DNA from: Rhynchosporium graminicola
Lineage: Eukaryota > Ascomycota > Leotiomycetes > Helotiales > Ploettnerulaceae
Direction of reading: 5' to 3'
Length of the DNA: 64,000 nucleotides
Assembly (NCBI GenBank): GCA_900074885.1
Contig: FJUW01000060.1
Coordinates: 331,206-395,205 of the forward strand
Each line of letters starts with the position of its first letter. The first letter of the stretch is position 1. The notes under the pieces are model-generated. The model ran no database searches. It was not told where the DNA came from and saw only the letters and a program-made list of their open reading frames with translations. The translations under genes were made by a program, and so were the position numbers. This document shows positions 46,855-58,000 of this stretch, one piece after another.

Positions 46855-48412
46855 TTAGAGAGAATGCACCATACTCCCTGCACTACTCCTATTACTCAAC
46901 TCCAACGTACTGTCGCCTTTCCTGCCACCCCCCAACGCACCTCCACCTCCCACTCCAACTCCTCCCTCGCCACCTTCCCTCCTCCTACCCAAATGCACAC
47001 TCTTCCCCTCCCAGCTGTTCGCCTTCGATCCCCTGAATTTTCTCAAAGACCTCTCAACCCACTCTCCCCAAACGCTCTTACTGGTCGCGAAATAGATAAC
47101 CGCGTTCCAGAACCCCTGCAGCGGCAACACAATCGCACTCCCGATATTCAGGGCAAATGACGGATAGCCCGGGTATCGGACGCCGTGGACGCGATTAATA
47201 GACGCCGGAACCCAGGTAATCAGTATCGAGATGGCGAACAAGAGGGCGCAGCGCGTGTAGGCCCATTTGATCTTGTCTATCGAGCTTGGTCGCTTGGTTA
47301 CTGCTCCTTGGGATGGGATTTGCGCGGGGTATTGACGCGTTAGGTTGTAGTGGTTTGTGTGTGGGGGTTTAGTGGGTGGGGGCGAAGAGACGATGGTTAT
47401 ACTGTATAGATCTTGAGGGGAGGGGGGCTTTTCTGAGCCTGATCGACTGAATGAGGGTGTGGTGGTGTCGTATTGGGATGTCCAGGGGTCGTTTGTTACT
47501 TGGATTTCGGTGGTGCGGAGGCCGGAGAAAGGTGGTATTGGGGGGAGAAAGATGGGGGTTTTGTCTTGGTCTGTTGAGGAGGCTGTTGATTGTTAGACTC
47601 GAGTTGGAACATTGAGTCCTGTCTTTTTTCAAGGCATAGAAGGATGAAGAGGAATTACCCATGGTAGCAGACGCACAATTCGGATCATTAGCAGCATCAT
47701 ACAATTCCGATCTCTTTTGAAATATCTCAACGCCCACTCTGACGTAGATCATGAATGTGGCGAGGATAGCGGCCCAGATTGGTGCGTAGTACGAGTAGAT
47801 ACGGACTGGGGCCCATTGGTTGGATATCCAGCACCAGAGCTGTTCTTGTCAGCATTCTTCAGCTATCTGGTGCAGTGGGATCGTGGCTTACTGTCGCATT
47901 GCCATACATCTTTCCGTTATCATCATTCTTGTAGAACACAAAGAATATCGCTGGTATGAAAGGCAGTCCATAACATAAAGCCCCGTAATACCAGTACAGC
48001 TTCTTCAGTCTCGCTGCGTCGTAACGGCGGAAGAAGACGAGATAGACGTTTACTGCCATGGCGCAGGACCAAAGAGGATCGGATTGCATAAACCTAGTGA
48101 AAAAATCAACATAAGTTCTTCCCTTCCTCCTCCTCCTCAATTTCAAAGAGAAAGTTACATCTGAAGCAAAAACGCCTGGAATTGACAAAGTGCGCCGCGT
48201 GTATTCCTGAGTGCGGATCCACCGATCAGAGCAGCTACATTGGCGAAGAGATTTGCGAATGAGGCGTAGAATATTAAAGTATTGGAGAGGGTGCGAAAGC
48301 CTTTTATGAAGATGAACGTAGTCATCAAGGAAAGTGTTGCAACGACAGAGATGGATGCTGTGGTACGTTCTATGACAATAAGCGTTTGGATTTGTTCGTA
48401 ATGGAGGCCCAT
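46855..48412 (-). CDS. Seven-transmembrane receptor, fungal cAMP-receptor-like GPCR
   Basis: Four exons on the minus strand: 48,412-48,159, 48,093-47,892, 47,839-47,659 and 47,582-46,855, giving 454 residues. The introns (65, 52 and 76 bp) are GT..AG, the third with a CTAAC branch site. Predicted helices: about 17-39, 43-65, 76-106, 117-139, 168-191, 322-342 and 354-378. Cys76 opens helix 3. SCAMAVNVYLVFF in helix 3, WVPASINR in helix 6 and LPLQGFWNAVIYF in helix 7 resemble the Dictyostelium cAMP receptor/Git3-type group found in filamentous fungi. The third inner loop is long (about 193-318), rich in Pro/Ser/Thr, and the tail is Gly/Arg-rich. It would couple an outside signal to a G protein at the plasma membrane; the ligand is unknown. 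The start is the first ATG of the open exon. Confidence 0.85.
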
Positions 48413-49720
48413 CGTGAAGAATTTGAGGAGTAACGAAACGAAAGCTTGGAAGATTTGAAGGGGTTAAGGATGACCGAGTCCTTGATCATCCGATTGAGTC
48501 CTCGTTTCGTACTTTGGTCCTCGACTGAAGTCTTCAGCACCTGGCAGTCACGGAAACAATGCCCGGCAACGTGCCTGGCACGCGGAGCTGCATCATCCTT
48601 CGTATTGCTGCGCCATAGAAAAGTATAGGATGACCGACCTCATCACAAGTGAGAGTATGCATCTCAACCAGAACGGTAGATAATCTGGTACGGCTTCCAA
48701 CCTATCCTAAAATATGATGACCGAAAGGACCTCGCCTGATGTGCGTTTGTACACCGCTATGACCAACCTATCACTTTGTCTATGTACGCGGCGAGTTGCA
48801 TCGAAGCTGAAAATTATTCCGCATACTCTTGAAATTATGGTTAAGCGAGTAAGCATTGTGAGGGTTAGATAGGAAGATGCGTTTGCCTGCATGTATCCGT
48901 GTTACCTGCCAAGATCGGACAATTGCCAGCAGGAACGTGGATATCACCGTCACAGAGATGATGTAGAGCTCTGATAGACCCCATCTGACTGATGTCGCGC
49001 TGCAGGTACAATCTTACGACCACTTGATTAACGGGAAGACAACTCTTGAAGTTACAACAGTATAATATAGAAAGAAACTCGACCGAGTTATCTGACTTCG
49101 AAGCAAACATCCCAACTATAAGGCTGCATACAAAGCCAGGGAGGGACCGAACGGTAGAAGGGATTTTTATATGACAGTGGGAGCGAGACTTCACGCACGC
49201 TCTTTGTCTTGTGACACTTGCCAAAAGAGGGCATCATAAGCTCGAAGATGGTCGGGGAAGAGTTCTGCAAACGGGTATCTGCTGGAGCAAACAACTTCTC
49301 CAGGAGAATATGCGGGGGCGCCGGGGCTTCAAATGTAAAGATGGATATGACTGCGGCGTACTCTGGATTTCTGAATTTGATTGGGGTCAACCAAATGATT
49401 AAATGTAAGCTCTGTCAGAACAGTCATGTATCTGTTTCAATGTTGCGCGATAGCGTGGCCAGGACAAGACTTGAATAATGGTAGAGATTGTATACCGACC
49501 GTCTCAGAACAGAGTGAGTGAGATGTTATCGTCGCTCGTCTCATATTCAGAGACTCGAAGTTGCTCAGAGTAATACTTTAGTGTATGAACTGTGGAGGTA
49601 CTGGACTGATGATTGATTGATTGTAGGCCGCGTGGCTTCCTCGATCCATCGGAGAATTAAGGTTCACTTGAACCCTTAATCACACAACCTTAACCACTCC
49701 GCAGATGAATTCTTTTTGCT
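48413..49720. other. Unassigned stretch between receptor gene and the next gene
   Basis: It should contain the receptor promoter and 5' UTR. Minus-strand frames at 49,390-49,091 (MTPIKFRNPEYAAVISIF...) and 48,985-48,900 (LYIISVTVISTFLLAIVRSW, a possible membrane helix before a CAG|GTAACA donor-like site) could be exons of an unrecognised gene, but I cannot join them convincingly and see no family motif. Left undecided. Confidence 0.3.
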
Positions 49721-49834
49721 GGGATGAGAATAGTAACAGTAATAGGGGTAGCAAAAGCAGCCCGGTCACTCAAGATTTTAGGCTTTTTGAAATTGCACTT
49801 CTCTGAGAGTGATAGGGATAAAGTTGTACACGAT

Positions 49835-49857
49835 CACGTGTCACTACTACACCCAAT
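49835..49857 (+). promoter_or_regulatory. CACGTG and CCAAT boxes upstream of the 50,051 gene
   Basis: CACGTG at 49,835-49,840 and CCAAT at 49,853-49,857 lie about 200 bp before the ATG, a usual distance for fungal bHLH and CCAAT-binding sites. Inference from sequence only. Confidence 0.35.
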
Positions 49858-50050
49858 CAGTCAGTGTGATGACGGCAGGTGGATTCAGATCAGCCCAACT
49901 CTAACATTTCGTCCAATCCAACATCCACTACCATCAGGCCAGGTCGCGACCTACGGCACCAGCAGGAACAGGGTCACCATCCAACATCAACCGTCAGCCA
50001 GAGCGCTACATCGCCATCGCAATATACACAGCGCCAAAGAGCCAGCAACA

Positions 50051-50809
50051 ATGGCACACATCTCCGGCTTCGGCGCCTTCTTCATAATCGTCCTCTTCGT
50101 CCTGGTCGCAAGTTGTATCGGCTGGGTAATTTACACGCACCTGCGCGCGCGCCGTCTCGGTCTTCCACAACCCACCATATCGTCCTACAATCCCTTCCAA
50201 AGCTCCTCATCCTCCGGCGCATTCGGATCATCGCAAGGCAGCGGTGGTGTTGTAGGATGGGTCAAAACCAAGCTGGGTGGGCTCAAGAAGCGCAACAATC
50301 GATCAGCAGGCGGCGCATACGAGGAGCCATTGAGCAGCAATGTGCGTGGGAGAGCGAGCAATCGGGGCTTTGGACCGTTGGATCCGGATGATGCGTGGGA
50401 TGCGCGGGTTGGGACTGAGGCGGACGCTTATGGACCGGGTGGATATTACGAGGAGCAGGAATTGGGTCTTCACGGCCCAAATGAGAGAGCAGGAAGAGGT
50501 CTTGCGCCTACGTCAGCTATGGCGCCGCCAGCATATGGTGACGGTGGTGCAAGAGGCAGGAGTCTGAGCAGAGAGCCGGAACCCTATATTGGTGGTAGCC
50601 AGGCGGGTTTGGATAGGAGGTATGATGAGGAGATGGGTAGGAGGCCCACGCAGCAGAGCGATCCATTTGATGATGCGGCGGAAGTACCAAGCGGGAGTTT
50701 GAGAGGGGTCAGTCCGAGACCGATCGAAGCGGATGGAAAGGAGAGTAAGCCGAAGGAAAGTCTGGATAGTCCGACGGAGAGGCGGTCGATGTTTAGGGAG
50801 AATGTGTAG
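50051..50809 (+). CDS. Small single-pass membrane protein with conserved acidic/Ser-rich tail (fungal hypothetical family)
   Basis: One exon, 252 residues, start MAHISGFGAFFIIV. A hydrophobic segment at residues 9-30 acts as signal anchor, followed by a basic LRARRLGLP stretch that predicts a cytosolic C-terminal part. The soluble part has a Ser-rich run (about 49-66), a basic VKTKLGGLKKRNNR patch, then RGFGPLDPDDAWDARVG and YGPGGYYEEQELGL, and the ending SPTERRSMFRENV. This layout recalls a family common in Pezizomycotina, often labelled acid phosphatase-like in databases; no phosphatase motif is present, so that label should not be taken as function. The frame is open upstream to 49,724, but the anchor-like start at 50,051 is preferred. 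Likely a real, intact host gene. Confidence 0.82.
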   Translation: MAHISGFGAFFIIVLFVLVASCIGWVIYTHLRARRLGLPQPTISSYNPFQSSSSSGAFGSSQGSGGVVGWVKTKLGGLKKRNNRSAGGAYEEPLSSNVRGRASNRGFGPLDPDDAWDARVGTEADAYGPGGYYEEQELGLHGPNERAGRGLAPTSAMAPPAYGDGGARGRSLSREPEPYIGGSQAGLDRRYDEEMGRRPTQQSDPFDDAAEVPSGSLRGVSPRPIEADGKESKPKESLDSPTERRSMFRENV

Positions 50810-51192
50810 GAGTCGAGCGACGGGCTTTGGTTTGGCGTTTGGGGCTTGGGTGGAATGGGTTTCTTTCGATCGTGTGTTACTAGGGTTTAAAATGTCGGGA
50901 GGCTTTGATAGTGTATCGACAACTTGGGCAGGATTTTAAATCATCAAAACAAGGCTATGCACAAAACTTCCTCGAAACATCTCTGAATTTGGATGAATAT
51001 TGCCTGTATAGTTGCGCTGAGAACTTCTAGACTTTGTAGCTTCTTTTCAGACCTAGCAATCATTGTAAGTATGCGCTCGCAGACTGAACTGTGCTCGCTC
51101 AAGGCCAATTCACTTCGTCTCAAGAAAAGCATCGTAGGAACCTCATAACTAGTGAGAACAGCATCTTGTCTTCAACAACGACATCTAAATAA
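50810..51192. other. 3' region of the 50,051 gene, no further gene seen
   Basis: Contains the likely 3' UTR and intergenic sequence. Short frames on either strand show no domain features. Confidence 0.5.
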
Positions 51193-51345
51193 CTGCGACA
51201 CCCAAGTATTTGCGACATCCAAGTAATTGCGACACTCGAATAAATGCGGCACTCAATCCCAAATATTTATGGTACCTATTTTTTCCACAACAGCTAATCA
51301 AAATCACGGCACCTAAGTTATTATGATTGCGGCACCCAAATAATT
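51193..51345 (+). repeat. Array of TTGCGRCACCCAAGTAATT-like units, right-pointing
   Basis: About six degenerate units: CTGCGACACCCAAG, TTGCGACATCCAAG, TTGCGACACTCGAA, ATGCGGCACTCAAT, CACGGCACCTAAG, TTGCGGCACCCAAAT. The same motif occurs in opposite orientation at 54,525-54,715, so the pair brackets the ABC-F gene. Confidence 0.65.
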
Positions 51346-51457
51346 AAAGCCCTCCCATGGGAACCTCTCTAGTGTCATGAAGGACTTCCCATGATTCCGT
51401 TGATGGGCCTGTTCATCTCGCACATTAAGTACGTTATCATGGTTCGGAAGAAGGGCG

Positions 51458-54002
51458 TTAAATACGGCTTCGTGAATCCAATAACTTCTCAACCCTCCTC
51501 TCCAAACTCTCTTCAAACTCGCCAACCCCTCTCTCAAGAAACTTCAACTCACCTCCCTTCAAGAGATACACCACCCTCCTCCTCGCAACCTCGTCTTTTC
51601 CTTCTCCTTCCCCCTCATCCTCATTCTCACTACCCTCACTCTCCCTCTCACCCATCACCACCCTCCTCACCAAATATCGATCATGACTGACCACGACCAC
51701 CGCTCCGCTCCACACACTCAGTGCATCCACTAGCGCCGTCACCGTATGAGAATCAAGATGCGTGGTGATCTCATCCAGGATTAACAGTTGCGGACTCTTC
51801 CAAAGAATGCGAGCGAGAGCTAAGCGGACGAGCTGTCCACCTGAAAGCTTCATCAATGGGACTTCAGAAGCCGTTCGACCAGCGAGCCCGAGCGATCCTA
51901 GTAATCCACGAACCTCGCCTTCGTCTAACTCACCCTTGACATCTGAGTTAAGGAGCGAGAGGGCTGTGAGTGGAGGCGTTGCGCGGCCGATTATTTGTAG
52001 ATCTTCGACGGAATGCTGGGAATAGTATCCTAATCTCAGACGAGGGTGCCGTGTGATATTGCCTTTTGTGGTAGAAGGGGAAGTAGAGATGGTGAATGCG
52101 AGGAGTTTGATGATCGTTGACTTTCCAGAGCCGTTGAGGCCAAGGATGGCGATGCGGTCGGAAGTGTGGATAGTGAGATTAATGTCCTGCAAAACCGGCG
52201 GGGCTTTAGGCTCTGGATTCTTCAGTACGGGGTACGAAAATGTGACGTTTTCGAGAGAGATCAACGGTCCCGGAAATCGTAGATCAGGCGGTGGAGGTAA
52301 CAATATAGAAACTCCTCTGTCTTCCAATGGGATGTCGAATTCAGCTCTCGCGGTAAGATGGTATCCTGCTAGGTCGCGGTTGAGTTTAAATCGACCTCCC
52401 GTAGCGCTCTTCTCCATACCCATCCTATTGTCCAATTTCTTCTGTCTACTCTTCGCCTGCCGCAGTTTATTCTCGTCGCCAGCAGCTTTGCCCTGTTTGA
52501 TATTCTGCGCAATCGTATTTTGGATATGTGTCTTTTGCTTGTCTTGTGCTTCTTTCATGCGTGTGAGGTAGAGTTTCTTATCTCTGATAGAATGGTCGTA
52601 TGCAGTCAAATCGCCACGGAAGTAGGTCAGGTCTTGATCACGCAGAACAATAAGTTCTTGACAGACGGTATTGATGAATTCCCTGTCGTGGGAAACGAGG
52701 ACTACGGAAGGAGGATCGGGTCCTGAGTCACGAAGTTGAAGCAGGTACTTCTGAAGCCATATTATACCAAGCAAATCGAGGAAATTGGTCGGTTCATCCA
52801 GGATGAGTATGTCGGTTGGTTGGAGGAGGACACAGGCGAGATTTGTACGCATCTTCCACCCGCCGGACAAGGTAGAGACTGGTTTCATAAGATGAGATTT
52901 TGGGAAGCCCAAACCGAAGAGAATTTTTCGAGCTTTTACTTCGATGTCTACGATTCTGCCGGTCTCCATTTGGGATTGAAGGTCAACAAGGAGGTCGCTA
53001 GCTATCTGTGTCTCTTCTTTGACGACTTTTTCATCGATTTCTTCATCTGTTTGATTGACACTAGACATAATCAGAACACTGGGAAGTAAACAATAGCAGT
53101 GGAATCTGAGTGGATATTCTACCTTCCTTCTGACTCGGCTACTTTCTTCTCGAAAGCAATCAATGCTTTCCGAGCAGCCATTCCACGAGTCCCGCTTCGT
53201 AAACGCGCATCTTTGTCGTGCTCAAAGAGCTCTTTCTTCAGCCGATCATGAAGAACTCTACGCAAAGCTCGCAAAGGTGAGAATGCAGACTCTGGCGTAT
53301 CGATGGCTTTGGACAGGACTCAAGCATGTAAGCTAGGGTCTTCAATTGAGAAAGAAGACTTCTCACTCACTGTCTATTTCCCGCTGGATCTCGCTCTTTG
53401 AAGTAGCTCTATCAATCACAGCTTCTAGAACAGACAACGACTTTTCCGAAACCTCAATGTTGCGCAAAGACTTCGTAATATCTGTCCGGTCTTCCGAGCC
53501 ATCACTCGATGTCTGCTGCAAGATAGATATTCGCGTCTGGATTGGGATACCAGGTATAAGTTTTTCGGCAACGGCCTTCAAAATAGCTAAGATATCAAAA
53601 AGGTCAATCATCTACCAAAGCTATCGCCTCTGTTATAGTCCAACCTCCATATCGTGTTCCAAGATTGAGCACCTACTGGATTTCCCTGTTCCATTTCTCC
53701 CGATCAAAGCATAATGCACGCCAGCCTTGAGTTTTAACGTCGCATTGGACAAGATTTCAAGAACTTCCGCGCTTGCTCTGCTTTTGGATCTTGCCGTCGT
53801 TGCTGCCTGCCTGCTTGAGGCGACGGTGATGTTTAGACCCTCAATGTCCAGCTGTTTTTGTCGGGATCGGTTAACGATGCCTTTGTAATTTGGGAGACAG
53901 GATCAATTATACTTCTTGGTATACGGGATTCTCGATATGAAAGCGTGTCTGTTTGCAAGAGACCAGGGTTGTAATTGCTGCTTCTTCTGTAGTTAAAGCC
54001 AT
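51458..54002 (-). CDS. ABC-F family ATPase (twin nucleotide-binding domains, no membrane part)
   Basis: Five exons: 54,002-53,913, 53,851-53,677, 53,586-53,371, 53,318-53,123 and 53,060-51,458, giving 759 residues; introns of 61, 90, 52 and 62 bp are GT..AG. First domain: Walker A GRNGTGKST (81-89, split by intron 2), signature LSGGWK (about 290-295), Walker B LILDEPT (about 311-317) and VSHDRE. A charged linker (about 380-440, rich in Lys/Gln) is typical of ABC-F. Second domain: Walker A GLNGSGKST (533-541), signature LSGGQ (631-635), Walker B LLILDEITTHLD (about 651-662), VSHDR. Members bind ribosomes and act in translation or ribosome assembly; there are no transmembrane helices, so it is not a transporter. 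Walker B of domain 2 reads DEIT instead of DEPT. An acidic insert (SEGSENEDEGEGEGKDE) lies after the second SHD. The exact ortholog is not assigned. Confidence 0.9.
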
Positions 54003-54156
54003 GGTCGTTTGATATAAGTGAGTGACTTCGTTGTAATCGTCTTTACATCGATGTTGATGAATCGCAGCGACCGTTAACTACTATGGTTATTTAAAAAGAA
54101 AAACACAAGCTTTCAGATCCTTCGAACAAGCTGCGAGTCGAAGACCGGCTCCTTCC

Positions 54157-54534
54157 TTAAGTCGGGGTCAGGATAGCATGCAGTCGATCGATCGTGAGCC
54201 GCCCTCGCCGCCTGCTGCCGAGAGCTCGGCCTGACTCATAGCCTGTCAGAACCAGCTCTGCATTTGTTTGATTCTTGAGAGGATTCGATGCAGTCAATTC
54301 TTGACTCATTGATGGCTCCATTGAAGGTTCAGGCGAACATGTACAAATGTGAGGTGTTGATGAGCACAGTGTCTTGAATGACGCTGGCGAGGTACACTTA
54401 TACAGTACACACGGCAAATCCGTCTCGGGCGGAGCCGCTTGGAACTTCGTAAAAAATGTATCATTTCGAGTTTGAAGGTCATCAAAACGCCAGGTAACGT
54501 TGAGCAGCGACCTCGGGTAATGGGGGTGCCGCAA
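54157..54534 (-). CDS. Uncertain 125-codon frame upstream of the ABC-F gene
   Basis: Minus-strand frame with CTCSPEPSMEPSMSQEL in the middle and an Arg-rich patch near the end (GRALGSRRRGRLTIDRL). It overlaps the presumed ABC-F promoter and has no recognised domain. It may be a chance frame, an upstream exon, or a remnant carried with the flanking repeats. Confidence 0.2.
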   Translation of the reverse strand: MRHPHYPRSLLNVTWRFDDLQTRNDTFFTKFQAAPPETDLPCVLYKCTSPASFKTLCSSTPHICTCSPEPSMEPSMSQELTASNPLKNQTNAELVLTGYESGRALGSRRRGRLTIDRLHAILTPT

Positions 54535-54715
54535 TTATATGGCTGCAGCAATGATTTGTGTATCGCAATTATATCGCAGTTATAATGCAGTTATATTGCA
54601 ATTACTTAGCTGTCGCAATTCTTGGGTCCTCGTAAATTTTTGGGTCTATGGCCGCAATTCTTTGGCTGCCGCAATTCTTACCTTAGGTGTCGCAAATATT
54701 ATGAGTACCGGATGG
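54525..54715 (-). repeat. Array of TTGCGRCACCCAAG-like units, left-pointing
   Basis: On the minus strand: TTGCGACACCTAAGG, ATTGCGGCAGCCAAAG, ATTGCGGCCATAGACCCAA, ATTGCGACAGCTAAG, and ATTGCGGCACCCCCAT with several ATATAACTGCGAT variants between them. Inverted relative to 51,193-51,345. It marks the right edge of the gene island; RIP-like DNA begins at about 54,720. Confidence 0.65.
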
Positions 54716-54719
54716 CGAG

Positions 54720-54930
54720 CTATCTACGACCTTTAGCTCTCTTAAGAGCCTAGAGAGCTTAGATTAAGTGACGATAATGACTTTAACTGCGAATTCCTCC
54801 TTCTCGTAGTCCTCGACTCGATATCGCCGAATCGCATAAATCTCCTCCTTATTCGATATAAACCTCTTATCTTCTAAGTAGCTAAAGGATATTCATGTAA
54901 GTTATCTTACTTTATCTATATTTAAGCTTT
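54720..54930. other. AT-rich flank before Copia-I, no gene
   Basis: RIP-like composition, no frame. It may be a remnant of an older repeat into which Copia-I inserted. Confidence 0.4.
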
Positions 54931-55056
54931 TGTTGCGAGGATATATATGGGTCTTGGTATGGATCGGGTGACTGTAGTCACGTGCATGGTCCGTACGGAT
55001 ATTCCTAGATAATACCTTTAGTTAACTCTCTATAGTAATTAGTACTTTAATACAAC
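54931..55056 (+). repeat. 5' LTR of Copia-I
   Basis: About 126 bp from TGTTGCGAGG to TAATACAAC. It contains the palindrome GTGACTGTAGTCAC overlapping a CACGTG box, kept in the right LTR. Confidence 0.8.
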
Positions 55057-55076
55057 TAATATCATTTAACTACTCT

Positions 55077-58000
55077 ATGCCTTACTCTGAAGATCAACGT
55101 AACCTTGCTATAGGTTATAAGCCCCGATAGCCAGAAGTAGAGTAGTACTCAAAGAAGTAGTAGTACTATGATTCTTAATAGTAAGCGTCGAACTGTTTCT
55201 TAGTACTAAAAGGGTAGAGATTCAAGTTGCGAGCTTCCGATCAAGGTATAGTATACGCGTATAGTTCAGTTAAACTAGCGCGTCTTTCTATAGTAAATAT
55301 AGTCGCGCAGAGTGCTAGTAGAGAGAGTTCTTCAGCTATTGCACTTACGCTACTATTATTAGAAGAAGTCGAAGAAGTATACTCCGATAACTCTAACTCT
55401 ATTGAAGAGTCTTTAGAGTCTTTACTATAAATAAGCCGTATAGTACTTAATACTTGTACTCGTATAGCAGTTAAAGTCAACGATTCCGAAATTATCGTAT
55501 CTCGAGGTGTAGAGTTTTCCGCGCTAGCGCCGGAACCTACCTAAGTCCCTAGGACTTAAAATATACCTGATTTACCCCCTGTAGATACTAAATCGACGTC
55601 CTAGGACTATCTAGAGGATCCGGAAGACCCGGAATCGGAACTTATTACTGCGACTATACTAGAGCTATATAAACGTAAGAAGATAAGTAGCTCTATTTCC
55701 TTAAACTTAGCAGATAGCTATAAGCTTAAGGGAGGAGAGAACTACACGGAATAGAGAGATAAGGTACTGAATATTACTAAAACTAATAGAACTAGTAAGT
55801 TTCTTAATATTAAGTCGCGTGACTATATGCCTAAAGAGGTAGACGAATAGGACGACGAGGTTAATAATAAAGCCCTTAAGAAGTAGTAAGATTAGGAGTC
55901 TAGACAGAGTTAAATAAGGCTAGTAATTATATTGAATTATAAGGCTAGACCTCTCGCGTATATAACTAGTAAAACTATCGTATTAGATATATAGGAGGCC
56001 TTATAGGTGCAGTACGAAGGAGGTAGTAATATACTAGTATATAACGCTATATAAGATTACGTTAAGCTCTAGTATAACGATTTTAACTCCATAGAGAAGT
56101 TTATTATAACTTTTAAGCTCTTAATTATTAAATTAGAGACTTTAATAATAGCTTTACCTTCGGTATAGTATCTAATTATATTTATTACTATAGTTTCAGA
56201 GAAGTAGCTTATATAGGCTGAAAGATAACGTTCTCTCTTGAGAGTTTCTTCTCGTAATAACCTAGAGACGAATAAGAAAGCTAACTTAGGAGTGACCCTA
56301 ATTAGTCTGATTGAAGATATCACTAATAAAGCTAGAGCTAGTGATTCTACTGGAAAGATAGCAGGTCAAGCCTTATATAGTAATAAGTCTATACCTAATT
56401 CCAAGAAAGGAAGCAGTAGAGGAGCTACTAAGCCGGCTAGCAAGGAAGCTAGACCGACTTATAAGCACTATAAATAGACGTCGCTAAAGTATACTCTAGA
56501 GAACTATTTTATTATTAATAAGCAGAAGAAGAAGGAGTTTAAGGAGAAGTCTGGAAAGAAGTAGATCCCGCACGCCGAATAGCTGAAGAAGGAGGGAGAG
56601 AGTAAGACTAATAAGACTAATAAGAAGAAGACTAGTAGTAGAAAGAAGAAGGAGAAGGATAATAATTCCGATAATAATAGTATTTTCAGCGTAGCCCTTT
56701 TACTATGTTTCCCTACTATTATAGCTTCTATAGCTATATTCTCTTACTATAATAAGTCACGATAGCTCTTTAATACCGGCGCTATAGAGTATATATCTAA
56801 CGACTTTTCTAAGTTTACCTCATATACGCTAAGAGATAATTCATAGTATATACTCACTGTTAATAGGCTGTTACGCTCTACTGGGATTAGAAGTTATACG
56901 ATTAAGGCGCTAAAGACTAATAGTATAGTACGCATATTAGAGTGCTATGATATACTATATATCCCGCAGTTACTAGTCTACCTGTACTTAAGTTCTAAAT
57001 TGAATAAATTAGGAGGTTATTTACGTAGTTCTGTTCTCTATACGTCTAAGGAGAAGGAGATCTATATAATTAACGAAGATCTATTCATTATTAAAGAGAC
57101 CTCCGACGCAGGGTACGCTAGCCTTCCGGGTTTAAGCTTACCTGCAGCAGTAGAGTAAGCTATAGTCGATATAGAGCTTTAGTATAGACATATATGTTAC
57201 GCTAGCTTTAATGTAGTACGACGCACTTAATCTATAGTTACTAGTATAAAGTTTACAGAGCTTAAGACTAGTAGAACTCGCCTTTACGCACTATATGAGA
57301 AAGGCCGACCTATTCGGAAGGTTAATAAGGTATTAGCACATGCCCGACCTACTAAATCAATAGATAAAATCTATATAGATATAGTATATCTTAAACCTAA
57401 GGGTTTAAATAGTTACTCTTACGCCTCTATCTTCTTACGCGCTTATTCGACTAGAAAGTAGGCCTTTACTTACGCTAAGAAGTCGGATATATACTTAGCT
57501 AATTAAAAGCTAATTAAGTTAGCCGAAATATAGTATTACTATAAAATTAAGATATAGAGATATAATAGGAGTAAGGAGTACTCTCCCTCTTAGATGAAAG
57601 AGCTTACTAACTACCTTAGAATACTACTAGAAGAGTCTACTTCGTATACTCTAGAGTAAGATAGAAGAGCTAAATGCTCTATACGTATAATTATCGAGAA
57701 GGTACGTATAGTTATAGCAGATTAGAATATACTTGACTATGTATAGCCGGAGATTCTACTCGCTTATATATATATCGCTAACTTTACCTCTACTTCTAGA
57801 GTAGAAGGAAAGACTCCTTTTAAGTACTTCTAGGACGATATTAAGCTAGAGGTGAACTATACTCCCTCTTTTAAGTATCTCTATATATTAGGATATCCTA
57901 TCTTCATACTAATTAATAAGGAGAAGAGAGTCCAGAGCTATAAGGTAGCTCCTAGAGCTAAAAAGGGTATTCTGATAGGATTTGAGGGTTATAATATCTA

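Noticed and set aside
46717..47160. 147-codon plus-strand frame
   Set aside because: Antisense to the last receptor exon, whose helices 6-7 are clear; Pro/Ser/Thr-rich shadow.
47369..47752. Uninterrupted exon 3 of the receptor ending at 47,369
   Set aside because: The frame loses sense after CSNSSL; a 76-bp GT..AG intron with CTAAC branch site restores a continuous receptor frame.
49879..50391. 170-codon Arg/Ser-rich frame overlapping the 50,051 gene
   Set aside because: Low-complexity alternative frame; the overlapping frame has a membrane anchor and conserved-looking blocks.
51762..53089. Several plus-strand frames across the ABC-F gene
   Set aside because: All are complements of exon 4, which has complete ABC motifs.
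44170..54720. Starship-type cargo element or secondary-metabolite cluster
   Set aside because: No tyrosine-recombinase captain, synthase or cluster enzyme is visible; the three genes look unrelated.
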